Source of the DNA: Potentilla sterilis
Taxonomy: Eukaryota; Streptophyta; Magnoliopsida; Rosales; Rosaceae
Direction of reading: 5' to 3'
DNA length: 64,000 nt
Assembly (NCBI GenBank): GCA_963682095.1
Contig: OY821761.1
Coordinates: 12,744,402 to 12,808,401, forward strand
Shown here: positions 23,372 to 34,191 of the stretch, piece after piece
Layout: the number at the start of each line of letters is the position of its first letter
How positions within the stretch are numbered: the stretch's first letter is position 1
Made by a program: the position numbers and the translations under genes
Notes under the pieces: model-generated
What the model was told of the DNA's origin: nothing
Database searches by the model: none
What the model saw: the letters and a program-made list of their open reading frames with translations, nothing else

Positions 23372-24320
23372 TCAGTCTTCTTCTTCCTCAAAAGACTCTT
23401 CAGGAATTGATCCTGAAGTACTTGCTTGCTCATAGTTAGCAAAAGAATGCCTATGAAACTGGAGACTTATTTTTCCTCCAGTGTCTTCATAGATGGAAGC
23501 ATTAGAGCTTTGTATCTGCCTCTCTAGAGGTGCTGAATTCCATTCTCTAGGGAATGATAGTTCATCCCATTTTGTGATGTGTTTTTGCTGGGAATTATTT
23601 CTAGGACTGGTAAGGACAGATGTTGGCAGACCAGGACTGTTGACGAATCTAGTATTTGGTGTCACATTGGAGCTCATTAGCTTGTAATAGATCCTATAGT
23701 CAACGACAAGTTTCATCATGCCTTGTCTCATGGCAATCCCATCTGTTTTGATTCTCAGTTTTAAGCAGTGTGCTGCGTCTTTCAGATGAGTGGTGAAGTT
23801 TGGGAAGACATTGAAATATGCAACCTGGTTGCATAGTGAAGCTTCCACTGTTCCTAACAGACTCTTCTTGAAGTCTGTTATTCTGTCGTCTTGTAGAATA
23901 CACAAGACCGAACAGTCTATACCATCTCTTGCTAAGAGTTTTATGGATATTTGGACTGCACCAATGTGCATGTAAGAGTATTTTCTTTGAAATGCTTCAC
24001 TCACTTCTCTAGAAGTGATTAGTCTGATGTCTGTTTCACCACCAGTTGCTGGTATTGTTAGTTCTAACATCTTGAATCTGTGAGATTCCATAATAAATGA
24101 TCCTTTCTTATAAATCTCATTGAATCTAAATTTCGGTGCTGAGGCTTCCCTTATGCTAGATTCAATTTCGTTATACTCAAATTCTTGAGCATTTATAAGC
24201 TGTACTGCTGGTACAGTATGTCTTTTGCTAAAGACTCTACTTTACATCTTTGTATCCCTTTTGGATTCTTTCCAATTTAATAGCTTAGGTTCATTGAATT
24301 TGAACCCACTTTCTATCTTT
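23372..24320 (-). pseudogene. Viral movement protein domain
   Basis: An open frame from 24091 to 23372 contains features of the caulimovirid movement protein: YSYMHIGAVQISIK at about residues 38-51, SLLGTVEASLCNQVAYFNVFP and a YRIYYKLM segment. The frame extends upstream to about 24365, with an in-frame TAA near 24243, and ends in TGA at 23372. The coat frame follows in the same phase, so these were one polyprotein. The protein would mediate cell-to-cell movement through plasmodesmata. Confidence 0.8.
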
Positions 24321-24364
24321 GGTTGTGGTATAATGATTTTACTAGCTACTGTTTGTGCTAGTGT

Positions 24365-24616
24365 TTATTCGTTGATTCTTTCAACGGTTGAATTTTCTTT
24401 CATTTTTTCTATACCCTTTTGTAGACTAGAGATTTTCGTGCTTAGTTCTTGGAACTGTTCTTCAATATCTTTCCCTATTTCTTGAAGATAGGTATTGCTG
24501 TAATTTTGCTGATGTATTATTGCCTCAACATTTTCAGCAAGTTTTTCTGTAGGAAGATAAAGACTTAAAGCCTTTACGTCTTCTTGTCTTAATCTTAGCT
24601 CAACTCTTTGCTTCAT
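24365..24616 (-). CDS. Short viral coiled-coil frame
   Basis: 83 codons, helical throughout (heptad-like QQNYSNTYLQEIGKDIEEQF and FQELSTKISSLQKGIEKM). The start overlaps the ORF1 stop by ATGA (24616-24613), an arrangement typical of termination-reinitiation in caulimovirids. It is in the same phase as the movement frame, and only the TAA at 24365 separates them, so it could be the original polyprotein N-terminus rather than a separate ORF2. Confidence 0.6.
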   Translation of the reverse strand: MKQRVELRLRQEDVKALSLYLPTEKLAENVEAIIHQQNYSNTYLQEIGKDIEEQFQELSTKISSLQKGIEKMKENSTVERINE

Positions 24617-25143
24617 CCTATGCGGGATATAAGGGTTTCTAAAAGTCGTTTTAGATTTTCTTGCGTACCTTTTAAATCAACTGCTTGTTGATGAATATTA
24701 TTTGCAAGATTTTCGGTTCTTACTAATTTCTTTTCAATATCTGAAAGATATTGTTTTTCTTTAAGATAATAAAGCTTGATTTCAAGCCTTGATATTTTTG
24801 TTTGAATTTCTTCTAGCTGATTTACTCTGAGATTAAATCTTTCGAGTTGTTCTTTTACTTTCTCAGTAGTCTTATCTCTAGATATGTGATCTAGAAATTC
24901 AACTATGCTTGGCCTAGAGAGGTCAAGTTCTTCTACTCCTATTTCTTTCTGGAGATGAATATGCTCATCGTATAGCGTGTTTAGGACTCTACAAGCGTAT
25001 TCAATGGAGTATTGGTTTTCTTGGATATGTCTTGTGTGAAAACACAAGTTCCACTTTTCTTTTTCTTTTTCTATGCAATAAGTTTGATAATTTTTTTGTT
25101 TTTGCTCTCTTTTATTTGTTGAGAGAAGCCAACTTTGTGGCAT
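24613..25143 (-). CDS. Viral ORF1, coiled-coil protein, intact frame
   Basis: 176 codons starting 33 nt after the primer site. The C-terminal two thirds is strongly heptad-like (QLERFNLRVNQLEEIQTKIS, RLEIKLYYLKEKQYLSDIEK). Position and size fit the first small ORF of badna/tungrovirus-type genomes, whose function is poorly known. It ends in a 4-nt ATGA overlap with the next frame. I do not recognise a catalytic motif. Confidence 0.65.
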   Translation of the reverse strand: MPQSWLLSTNKREQKQKNYQTYCIEKEKEKWNLCFHTRHIQENQYSIEYACRVLNTLYDEHIHLQKEIGVEELDLSRPSIVEFLDHISRDKTTEKVKEQLERFNLRVNQLEEIQTKISRLEIKLYYLKEKQYLSDIEKKLVRTENLANNIHQQAVDLKGTQENLKRLLETLISRIG

Positions 25144-25176
25144 AAGTATTTACTTTACCTGTTTTTGAGCAAAACA

Positions 25177-25189
25177 GGCTCTGATACCA
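25177..25189 (-). promoter_or_regulatory. Primer-binding site for initiator tRNA-Met
   Basis: TGGTATCAGAGCC on the minus strand, the standard caulimovirid minus-strand primer site, 33 nt before ORF1. Confidence 0.9.
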
Positions 25190-25204
25190 ACTGAGGCGGC
25201 TCTA

Positions 25205-25455
25205 ACCGCGGCTCAAAACGTTAAGAGGTTCTTGTTCTTGTTTCCAAATTTCTTCAAGTTCTGTAATCTGTCTTTCTAAAATATGGATGCCTTGTGTAAA
25301 TCTAAAAATTATCTCCCAATATCTTTGTCTATGTCTAGGGAATCTTTCTCCAAAGTTTTTTTAATTTTTTCAATTTTTATTTTTTTGTCTTTTAATTCTT
25401 TTTCAGTTAAACGGATATTCTCTAAATAAATTAACTTTAAAGAAGAAATATTTTA
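25205..25455 (-). pseudogene. Coding-like coiled-coil stretch upstream of the primer site
   Basis: Minus-strand translation gives a Lys/Glu-rich helix (LTEKELKDKKIKIEKIKKTL) in one frame. In the next frame it continues with ITELEEIWKQEQEPLN and stops about 12 nt before the primer site. A single frameshift near 25310 would account for the switch. No start codon is clear. It may be the tail of an ORF crossing the circular genome's origin, or a leader ORF. Confidence 0.45.
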
Positions 25456-25564
25456 TGAATAAAAATTAACTGTTTACCTTCGAGTATAGAGGATAAATTA
25501 TATACCTGCAATATGCTAAATAAACAAACTCATGGGCCCACCACGCTCCGTCAAAATGTAAAAT

Positions 25565-25790
25565 AAAGCTGATTTTAAAAGGAAATAGAGAATATGGGCA
25601 AACTGGTCTTTTTAACTCTATTAACAGAATATTCTAACGGAATATAATGTCTTTTTAATAGTATGTACTAATTCTAGGTCAAAATCTAAATGTGAAGTAC
25701 CAATGTGAAATTTAGTAAACATGGGGTACCAATGTTTATAAGAAGGTAAACGTGAAGTACCCTTGAAAGGAAAATTCTTTATTTCAATCA
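25565..25790 (-). repeat. Right inverted arm of the MITE-like repeat
   Basis: Inverted partner of 17063-17290 (see that entry). The viral copy lies exactly between the arms. Confidence 0.6.
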
Positions 25791-25934
25791 AACAAAACGC
25801 ACTATTTGGTGCAAACCACCGGCCTCAATTTTTTTTTATTACCCTTCATTTTGTTCCCTTATAATCATTCAAAAAGAGTGAAGTGAGAGAATACATTCAT
25901 AAAAACTTTTAAACGATCCCTATATATGCATAAT

Positions 25935-25998
25935 GGCTCTAATGCCACATGTTAGATCATAGATATATGTTATGCACACATTATAGTCTGATTGAGAT

Positions 25999-26040
<42 letters not shown>

Positions 26041-26459
26041 CGAAAAATATGAACAACTTTAGATAGAATGCATACCTATGGAGTCCATTGTCTTCTTGCA
26101 AGGATTTGGTAAGGCAAAGTCTTCTGCTCTCTCCAGCACTGGTTGTTCTATCCCTCAATGGGGCGAGATTGCTTATGAACTTGTGTGTATTGGGAGAACA
26201 GCGACCTTGACTTATATAGGTGCTTAGTGATAGAATCCACCCATCAAAGAGAATCTATAACTTACCATATGCGCCTCCTGAGTGGTTAAGTCACTTTATT
26301 CCATATATTTTATTAGCCTCATAATCTATAATATTAATCACAATATTATAGCTACCGATTCGCTACATATATATTGACATTTGCTTTATATGCAAGATAT
26401 CACATATAATCATCATGTAATGTTTATCATTAGATGATATGTCCAATTAGGTTCTTACA
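25935..26459 (-). mobile_element. Lone LTR with primer site (copia-like)
   Basis: On the minus strand an LTR of 510 bp starts TGTAAGAACCTAATTGG (26459) and ends GATCTAACA (25950). Two bases later TGGCATTAGAGCC (25947-25935) resembles the tRNA-Met primer site with two mismatches. A CTATATAAG TATA box lies at 26219-26211. The inner region is gone. A (TA)n run at 26001-26038 lies inside. Confidence 0.65.
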
Positions 26460-27918
26460 GCTTGGTCTCTTTATCTATGCTTTAGCTGCAGATTATTCAC
26501 ATGTGTTTGAAATTCGTATTTCAAATTTAAATTGTCAGCAAAGCTAATTATCTACTATGGGAGCCAAAGTTAATCTTGGTTATTGTGATTTATATCCAAC
26601 CCGTGACCTAGTAGCTATGGTTCTCATAGACTCCAGCTAGGTTTGTGATACGCAAACCAATATATCAGCTGATCCTTGTTTGATCTTATAGAAAAAGATG
26701 TTTTGTTGAACCATGTTATTATTATGCTTTTGGAAAAAGCTTTCAAAATCTTTTGTCTCTTGTTTTTAAATCAAACATTGTTAAGGAAAGTCTTTTGTCG
26801 TATTTAGGTGTATTATGACAGCTGTATATGCCTTCGCACATGCTGAGTTTGGCTAAGAACAAAAGTGTGAAATCTTTCTTTTCTGCATTGGTTGGTGTGC
26901 CTGCTATCCTACGACACACATTTAGCCTATGTAAGGAGATCAAGACATCATTAATTGATTCCTTGGTTGTTCAAAATTGTTCACAACTGAATCAGCTGAA
27001 AAGTATCTGGATTCGAGATTGAAACTTTTTATATGTGCGTGGGAAAACACTTAGACACAAGAGACACACGAGAGCTGAGTATTTAAACTAGGTGAGTTTA
27101 GATAAGGTCGTAACGAGGTTAGCTATTCCCTCATGAGTTGTAATCTTGTGAGAAAACTGTTTAGCGCTTTTTGTGAACCAACTTAGTGATAGCTGAGTTC
27201 AGAAGCCTTTCAGATGTAAGCACTTAGGGAGGCAAGATAGAGAGACCGTTCTGTAGACTAGGTGATTCTAGAACATGATAGCAACTAGGTTGGTTGATCC
27301 CAAAATCTGAGGTCTTATAAAAATGTTTAATTACATAGTGGAAAAGTTTGTCCATCAGAAATAAGGAATACGCAATTTTTCTCCCTGGTAGTAGAGTTTC
27401 TGCGATTAAAAAATATTTTGGTATTATTTGTTTATATTGCACCTTCATAATTTCCGGTCATCGTTTTATGTCATATAGGATAGCATCAACTATTTTTATC
27501 CCTATGAGCAAAATTGAACGAAAAAGTTTTCACAATCTATTCACGCCCCTTCCCCTCCTCTAGGACCCTCAAATTGAACTTATACATCGTTTTCGAGGCC
27601 TATTCGTCCACACACAATTATAGTAAGATACATGCATAATGCTATTTTCTAACAAATAAGAGCCAATTCCTCATCCATAAGACCCTTCCCCCAACTCGAG
27701 ATAATTACTAATTTTATAAAATTATAATTTAAATTACATTATATGTATATACAATATCCAATTTTTATCAATTCCACAGTTATGCATGATTCGATGCTCA
27801 ATAAATGCAGGAAGTAGTAAATAACAAAGAATTTCTAACATTACGATTTTCCTCCTCTAACCCTTCAATTAATAGATACAAGTCATACTACTACAAAATA
27901 TTCTCTACATGAAACACT
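26460..27918. other. AT-rich repeat-derived sequence, no gene recognised
   Basis: Contains two loosely similar blocks (about 27088-27165 and 27255-27325, sharing ACTAGGTGA and AGGTTG elements) and a CTATTCACGCCCCTTCCCC segment at about 27538 that recalls the end of some copia LTRs. No usable open frame. Confidence 0.3.
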
Positions 27919-28263
27919 TGTTAGAAAAATAATTGGACTTGTTACAATAATATTCAGATTACATGAATTATAAGCCAAGTATGAAAACTAGTTCAACATG
28001 GACAATGACTTGTGCTCACTCCTAGTTGCTTTAGGAATCTGTGTATTGATCCTTAAGCTAAGAAACCTATTCGAATTCTATGAGAAGAATACTGCAGTAA
28101 TTCATTCAGTATCTAATTAGGATTCTTAGGCTTCAAGTAGTCTTTTATGGATGGACTCTTGAGACTTAAATCCTATATAAATAGGTGGTTCTGTCCCTGT
28201 TGTTCCCATTGTATTCTATCATTCATTTTGTCCATATTAGAAGTTATTGGTGGTGAACTAACA
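27919..28263 (+). repeat. Candidate solo LTR
   Basis: 345 bp beginning TGTTAGAAAAATAATTGG and ending GGTGAACTAACA, with a CTATATAAATAGG TATA box at about 28170. The terminal inverted TGTTA/TAACA fits an LTR. No flanking duplication was found (CACT left, GAAG right), so confidence is limited. Confidence 0.4.
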
Positions 28264-28861
28264 GAAGGCAAAGCCTAGTTGTTTATTGTTTCAGGTTCAA
28301 GCTCAGAGATGGATCCAATCAAAGGCGCAGATGGTATATATGAAGTTGTACTGATGCAGTACTAGTGTTCTTATTCTGTTTTTGGTTTTACTGAATTGGT
28401 TTGATGCAGAACCTTATGACTTCAGGTATGAGCATGGTATTTGTTATGGATTAACAACATTATAAAAGACTCATCATCCTCCCCTAGGGGAAAATTATTC
28501 TACGCATTCAGGTGCAATAAATCGACACTCAAATATGCAATTTTAACTAGTCGAATTACTAACTATTCATATAACCCTAATATTCGAGGGGTGGGTGAAT
28601 ATGAGTTGTAAAATACTATAATTAAAACAAATTAGAGATGAGCCACTATATCAAAATGATTAGTAACAATAGAAATAGCAAGAAAAAAACTCATGAAAAA
28701 CAACGGCCACAATACGCAGCCATTGAGGTGCTAAGGGACACTAACAGTGTTAAATTAATAAAAGCGCTATTGGTGCAAGTGCACCTTGATGCGTGGAATC
28801 CGGTCCCCTCCCCTAGTGAGTATATATTGTTTTTTCTAACAAAGTTCAAGCATAGCTAGGA
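28264..28861. other. Intergenic, no gene recognised
   Basis: AT-rich upstream flank of the broken S-protein homologue. One 73-codon frame (28638-28859) has no recognisable motif. Confidence 0.3.
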
Positions 28862-29211
28862 ATGTCTTCATTGAGTCGACATACAATGGTGCTAATGCTT
28901 CTTTTGCTCTGCAGCATTGCCATCTCTCTGAACATGCTTTACGCAAGAGATGATTAAGATCACCAATGATTTGTGGGGCATGAAGGTTCATTGCAAATCC
29001 GGAGATGATGATCTTCGTGCAAAACCCTCCCCCATGGTGCATCATAGATGAATTCAATTTTCGTCTAACAACCTTTTCAGCAACTACACTATTCTACTGC
29101 AGTTTCCGGTTTCAAAATCAGTTTCACTTGTATAATGTTTATACGGAGAAAGTTAAATGTAGCCAGTGTTGGTACAGTGTAAATGATTTTGGTGTAGTCT
29201 GCAAGGTATAA
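28862..29211 (+). pseudogene. S-protein homologue (SPH) pseudogene
   Basis: A signal-peptide-like start (MSSLSRHTMVLMLLLL) at 28862 is followed by two frameshifts. One near 28955 leads into KITNDLWGMKVHCKSGDDDL, the conserved SPH N-terminal region. The second, near 29020-29050, leads into the SPH core LFYCSFRF...NVYTEKVKCSQCWYSV, ending at TAA 29209. The family (plant self-incompatibility protein S1 type) consists of small secreted cysteine-containing ligands. The 3' flank shares TATTGATCATT and TTGAATAAAAT with the gene at 47593, so the two are likely tandem paralogues. Confidence 0.85.
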
Positions 29212-29214
29212 CTG

Positions 29215-29689
29215 GGACACAAGAAAATATGACGAACGCTCTCACAACTAGAGTAGCTAAGAGATTGACATGACCCTCCTTACTAATTAATCTCGTTGTA
29301 TTGATCATTTCAGATCTTGAATAAAATCAATAAATATGAGCAAAATTCTATATACTGGTTTTTCTTTACATTTGCAAATGAGTGTTTCTTGATTCTTTAA
29401 AGGCCATTCACCTTTTCATTTATAACTTCATTAACGTACACCTGCATACTACCAAATAATGATCGATCGGTATATGCTTAAAAATGAAACGATGGTCGAC
29501 GCCCTACCTAGTCACCCTTAAAGCCTGAATTGATGCATGCAAACCGTAACATACGTTGTCCGATTTCGATTCTGCTCGTCGACGCACATATTGTTACTTA
29601 TTAGGTAGATCGAACCTTTCTTTGTGAGCATTTGCACCGAATAGAAGAAAAAAATTAACTCACTTCATGTAAATGAGATGTGAAGTTTT
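29215..29689. other. SPH pseudogene 3' flank
   Basis: AATAAAATCAATAAAT at about 29320 could be the old poly(A) signal. Otherwise no feature. Confidence 0.4.
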
Positions 29690-29938
29690 ATATAAACTCC
29701 CCAAACTATGACTATTTATAAAAAAAGGCATTTGAAGGTCTAAAATTATAAAAAAGACATAAACTTTAAACTGATTATAAAAAAGAACACTAATTAACAA
29801 ATAACTAAAAAAAATTATATAATTATGAAATATGCCATTACAGCGGTTTTGGAATTGATCTGTTACTGAAAACGGAGTGGTTAGATTATGACGTCCGCCA
29901 GGCCAACATCTTTGCCGCTCGCACCGTCACTGACGTGA

Positions 29939-30173
29939 GTATAAATAGCGAAGCCTTGGGAAGCTTTGAGAAGCGTGATCGATTCTGTTTCAGAGAGAGA
30001 GAGAGAGAGAGACGCAGTGAGCTAGATAGAGAGAGAAAATGCAGAAGAGAAAGCAGCGAATCAGAGCGGTTCAGCCTCAGCCTCTGAAGACGCAGAAGCG
30101 TATGTGCAGAGTTAAGCCGATTTGCTCTTGTAGATCTCCTTGTTTCACTTCTTCTGGCCCAGCCTTCACCTGG
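29939..30173 (+). pseudogene. Captured promoter and first exon, unknown gene
   Basis: A TATAAATAG box (29939-29948) precedes a GA-repeat leader (29994-30011) and ATG 30039. The frame is basic (MQKRKQRIRAVQPQPLKTQK) and Cys-containing, running 45 codons to a TGA that overlaps a good splice donor (ACCTG/GTGAGATC at 30173). It is probably a first exon whose downstream exons were not captured. I do not recognise it. Confidence 0.45.
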
Positions 30174-31000
30174 TGAGATCTCTCTCTCTCTCTCTTAATT
30201 TGAATTTGAATTTTGGAGAACCAGTTTGAATTCGTGGATTTGGATTTTGTATGTGTGTGCGTTTTTGCTTGTGATTTGAATTTTGCTTTGGTGAATTTTG
30301 AGCTTGAATTTGTATTTTTTGTGTGAATTTGCTTGAGAAATGAAAGAGTTCTGAAGAATCGGAGCTTCAATTTGAATTTTCTGAACTTTGTTTGAACTTC
30401 GAAGCGGTTCGTGTGAATTTTGATCTTCGAGCTTGAGCTCGATCTGGATTTTGATCTTGTATCTCTATGTGGATTTTGTTACCGCGGATATGAGCTTAGC
30501 TCGTACATGAATGTAATAGAGAAACATAGCAATTCAAATTTATACTTGGAGCTCCGATTTGAGTCTCCTTTAGTTTGTTAGAAAATTTGAAAGCTGAATC
30601 ATGACAAGGATACAACATCTACCACCTCACTCAGATTTCTCCGGCATTTGAAGCGCTTAAGGTTTTGCTCCCTTTCTTCAATTCTTACTGCAATCGTTTT
30701 GGCATTTGTTGATTTGTTATTTGGATTAGTTTTTGTTTATGAAAAAAAAATAGAATTAAGTTTTAGCTGTTCATGATTGTATATCCTGTTTGATTATCAT
30801 GATTTTAATGTAATGTTGCACACCATATGTTTGTGAAAATTCCTCTGTCAATTATTCAGTAGTACAATCAAATGTTTACAGCCTTCATATCACTTGGATT
30901 AATATTCGGCAGATGTTGATCATCCATTTCGATATTATTATGATCTGAAGACTTTCATTTTTATAGTATTGACTGTACGTGGTGATCGTTATGTTTGCAG

Positions 31001-31720
31001 GAAAACTGGCAGATGAGGCCTCAAATATTGCTTCCAGTGATGTTATGTCTACAAAAATATTGAATGAAGAGCAATGCAAAGATCTGAAAATGGGTTCCTA
31101 TTTGCTGGTACTCTGTCTTAATGGATTTCTATCTTTATCAGTGGTGGCTACAATATCAAGACAGGGCCTGCCTGTTCAATTGAACTTATGAAATTTGATA
31201 TGGGAGGTTCAGCAGCTGTATTAGGTGCAGTAAAAGCCATTGGTCAAATCAAACCTTCTGGTGTAGAGGTAAGTCATTATTTTTAACATGTATTTGTGTT
31301 TGGGGAATGGCGTACTTAAGGTATATGCAATATGTTTTGTCTCAGTTTCCAGTTTTCAGTGATCAATGTGCACCATGTGTTTTAATAATGGTCTCATCAT
31401 GCAGGTTCATTTCATCATTGCAGCTTGTGAGAATATGATAAGTGGAACAGGTATGAGGCCTGGAGACATTGTGACAGCTTCCAATGGAAAAGCCATTGAG
31501 GTACGGTTGGTCTGAATGTCTGAAGTGCCCATCATGTTATTGATGCGAGGTTAACAGTGGTAGTACTACAAGCACTAAAATGTTGTGTTTGCTTCAATTT
31601 ATGCTTGCAGGTCAATAACACTCGAGAAGAAGCTCAAGTATGCTCAAGATGTTGCTTCTGGAATTATACTTGGGATATAGCTCGAGAATTCACCTGCCAA
31701 TGTACTTATTTTCATGGTTT
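31001..31720 (+). pseudogene. Leucine aminopeptidase (M17) fragments, exons scrambled
   Basis: Exon-like pieces: 31001-31110 (LADEASNIAS, ILNEEQCKDLKMGSY), 31141-31268 (GGYNIKTGPACSIELMKFDM, GGSAAVLGAVKAIGQIKP), 31405-31500 (HFIIAACENMISGTGMRPGD, IVTASNGKAIE) and the start of the next exon (VNNT, 31611), with GT-AG introns between. Immediately after, 31620-31690 reads KKLKYAQDVASGIILG...NSPANV, a part that in the family lies upstream of the first piece. The metal-binding VGKG/TFDSGG segment is deleted. In intact form this enzyme removes N-terminal residues from peptides in the plastid or cytosol; here it is a broken, rearranged capture. Confidence 0.85.
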
Positions 31721-31819
31721 TGCAAGTTGTTGGCTAGTGTACTGGAATATCACGATTACATGGGTAACTGTTAGTATTCGTCTTGGAAACTGTCTATACA
31801 AGTACATGAGTAACTATTT

Positions 31820-32930
31820 TGGTAACTACATTGACTAGTCATTCACTACTTATCTCAGTAACTATCTTACTAACTATATATATATATAGTTACTAACTAT
31901 CTAAGTAACTATTATCTCAGTACTATCTTACTAATTATTTATATAATTACTAACTATCTAAGTAACTATCATTTTAGTGATTGTCATACTAACTATTTTA
32001 CTAACTATCTTACTGACTATCTAAGTAACTATCATCTTAATAACTATCTTACTAACTATTTTACTAACTATCTTAGTAACTATCATCTCAGTAACTATCT
32101 TACTAACTATCAGCATACTAACTATCTAAGTAATTATCATCTTAGTAACTATTTTACTAACTATCTTACTAACTATCTAAGTCATCTTAGTAACTATCTT
32201 ACTATCATCTTACTAACTATCTAAGTAATTATCTCAGTAACTATCTTACTAAGTATTTATAAAGTTACTAACTATCTAAATAACTATCATCTTAGTAATT
32301 ATCTTACTAACTATCTAAGTAACTATTTTACTAACTATCTAAGTAACTATCATCTTACTAACTATTTTACTAACTATTGTAGTAACTATCATTTAAGTAA
32401 CAATCTTACTAACTATCTAAGTAATTATGTTACTAACTATCTAAGTAACTATCATTTTAGTAACTATCGTACTAACTATCAAACTAACTATCGTGGTAAC
32501 TATCCAAGTAACTATCGGAGTAACTATCCCAGTAACTACCGAAGTAACTATCATTTAAGTAACAATCTTATTATCTTACCAACTATCTAAATAACTATCA
32601 TTTTAGTAACTATCGGAGTAACTATCAGAGTAACTATCCTAATAACAAGTAATTATCCAAGTAAAAGTTATTGTTTCTTCAAAAGTGAGACATATCCAAG
32701 TAATTATCGGAGTAACTATCCAAGTATAAGTTATTGTTTCTTCAAAACTGAGACCTATATAAGTAACTATCAGAGTAATTATCCAAGTAACTATCTGAGT
32801 AACAGTTATTGTTTCTCCAAAACTGAGAATTATATAAGTAACTATCTAAGTAACTATCCAAATAACAGTTCTTGTTTCTCCAAAACTAAGACATATATAA
32901 GTAACTATCTGAGTAATTGGATAAGTGATG
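31820..32930 (+). repeat. Degenerate minisatellite of AGTAACTATC units
   Basis: About 1.1 kb of variants of (A/T)(C/A)TAACTATC(T/A) with 10-16 bp spacing, for example ACTAACTATCTAAGTAACTA repeated many times with substitutions. Towards 32650-32900 longer units with TTATTGTTTCTTCAAAACTGAG appear three or four times. No coding sense. Confidence 0.85.
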
Positions 32931-33140
32931 ATACTGGTTTTCCCAACATGGTAATTATCACAAGTAGGTATCATAATAAAAATGCATGACAACATGCAGC
33001 GTGTTGCTGCATCGCACCACGCCAGCGGAACGCTGCTGAAATCAACATGAAGAAAATAAATGTAACCATTATCCTAAATTTTAATGTAACTTAACAAGTA
33101 GCTGATTTAATAACAGTAAAACCAACAAACAATCAATGTA

Positions 33141-33268
33141 AATTTCGATGTATTTGTACAACTTGTAACTGCTGCTAAAACGATGCTGCCCTGCGTAAGT
33201 TCAGCAGGTTGTCCATGGAACATAAACTTTGCAACGTCCCCTTGTTTCTCGTTTGGTACAATAAAACC
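33141..33268 (-). pseudogene. Aconitase exon fragment
   Basis: On the minus strand a splice acceptor (GGCAG) at 33269 is followed by about 42 codons: GFIVPNEKQGDVAKFMFHG, then ITSCTNTS-like VTSCTNTS at the end. That Cys region belongs to the 4Fe-4S ligand motif of aconitate hydratase. Homology stops right after the motif without a donor. No other aconitase exon was seen, so this is a captured single-exon fragment. Confidence 0.85.
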
Positions 33269-33942
33269 CTGCCATAAGCAAGAACACAACCAGCATAAGT
33301 GACTTTATAATCAAGCTACACATCATGAAGTAAACTATAACTACAAATACTGGCCAATAGCACTTAAGATTCTAGTACCAGAAAGATATTAAACCCAACT
33401 TTTTACTTGGTTATATATAATATATAGCTGAACCAGGACCCTGAACTAAAAACCAATTCATGTATGAACTTGAATTCGTGCTCGGATAGAATCCTACTTA
33501 GGAAAAACTTAACTAAATGGAAGGCTAATTTTATGGCATGATCAAAAGAAGAAGAATGAAGTTGAAAAAAGTGTGAAATTAGAAATCACATTATCACCAT
33601 TGCCAAGTCTATCCCATCCTAGAGCTGGCCATCAAGAGTTAAGTGAGTAAAGAAATAAAATTTACAGGTGGCTAGGAAGTAAAGCCGACTATGGAGCTTT
33701 TCAACATTGTTTCAAGAACCTTGTAAGCACAACTTACAAACAACAAACATATCGACACAGAAGCGTGCCTATATAATGAGAACAAAGATTTGAACATTCC
33801 AAACTAAGCTATAATTGGAACTAAAAGTAGCGAAACTCATTGGTTTTTACAGGTCCCAGAATAGTGAATTCCCTAACAGAACTTGGCATATATACAATAT
33901 TAATCCCAAATCTTATGCAAAATCATGTCGTGAGTCTTATAC

Positions 33943-34191
33943 CATCCTTTTACAGGTCGCATTAGGAAGAGTGAATCCAATCTCATAGCACCATGGAAGA
34001 TATTTCCTCCTGTCAAGAATATTATACATGAATCAGCAACTCATTCTTCCTTGTACGCTACAAAATAGAACATACCTCTATGAACCAATGTGAATGGTGC
34101 CCATATGCTGAGGACCAGAGTTAGGATGACTTAACATGCAGCTCTTGAACTGGGGCAACTGATCAACCGCTATATTTGTCTTCGTAGTAGC
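33943..34191 (-). pseudogene. FAD-dependent oxidoreductase (PYROXD2/phytoene-desaturase-like) exons
   Basis: Two minus-strand exons with GT-AG borders. 34191-34076 encodes TNIAVDQLPQFKSCMLSHPN and GPQHMGTIHIGS and then a TAG. 34009-33943 encodes GNIFHGAMRLDSLFLMRPVK. Both segments fit the C-terminal half of the plant PYROXD2-like amine-oxidase/phytoene-desaturase-type family. They are separated by a short intron, while the family has further sequence between them, so exons are missing. Read from ATG 35196 (MPVQ, exon 35196-35185) the spliced frame gives only 42 codons. Confidence 0.65.

Larger units (their letters stand above)
17400..25560 (-). mobile_element. Endogenous caulimovirid (pararetrovirus), near genome length
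   Basis: Minus-strand order: leader with a coding-like stretch, tRNA-Met primer site (25177-25189), ORF1 (25143-24613), a short frame (24616-24365), movement, coat, protease, RT and RNase H regions (about 24320-19344), a further ORF (19140-18145), a TATA-type promoter (about 17930) and AATAAA (about 17633). No integrase and no LTRs are present, as expected for Caulimoviridae. About 8.1 kb equals roughly one genome unit. Stops, frameshifts and a deletion in RNase H show it is a dead copy. The genus is not assigned. Overlapping small 5' ORFs recall badna/tungroviruses; a separate ORF after RT is seen in tungro- and florendoviruses among others. Confidence 0.9.

Noticed and set aside
25970..26158. 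Small frame with YIYIY repeats
   Set aside because: Translation of a (TA)n microsatellite within an LTR.
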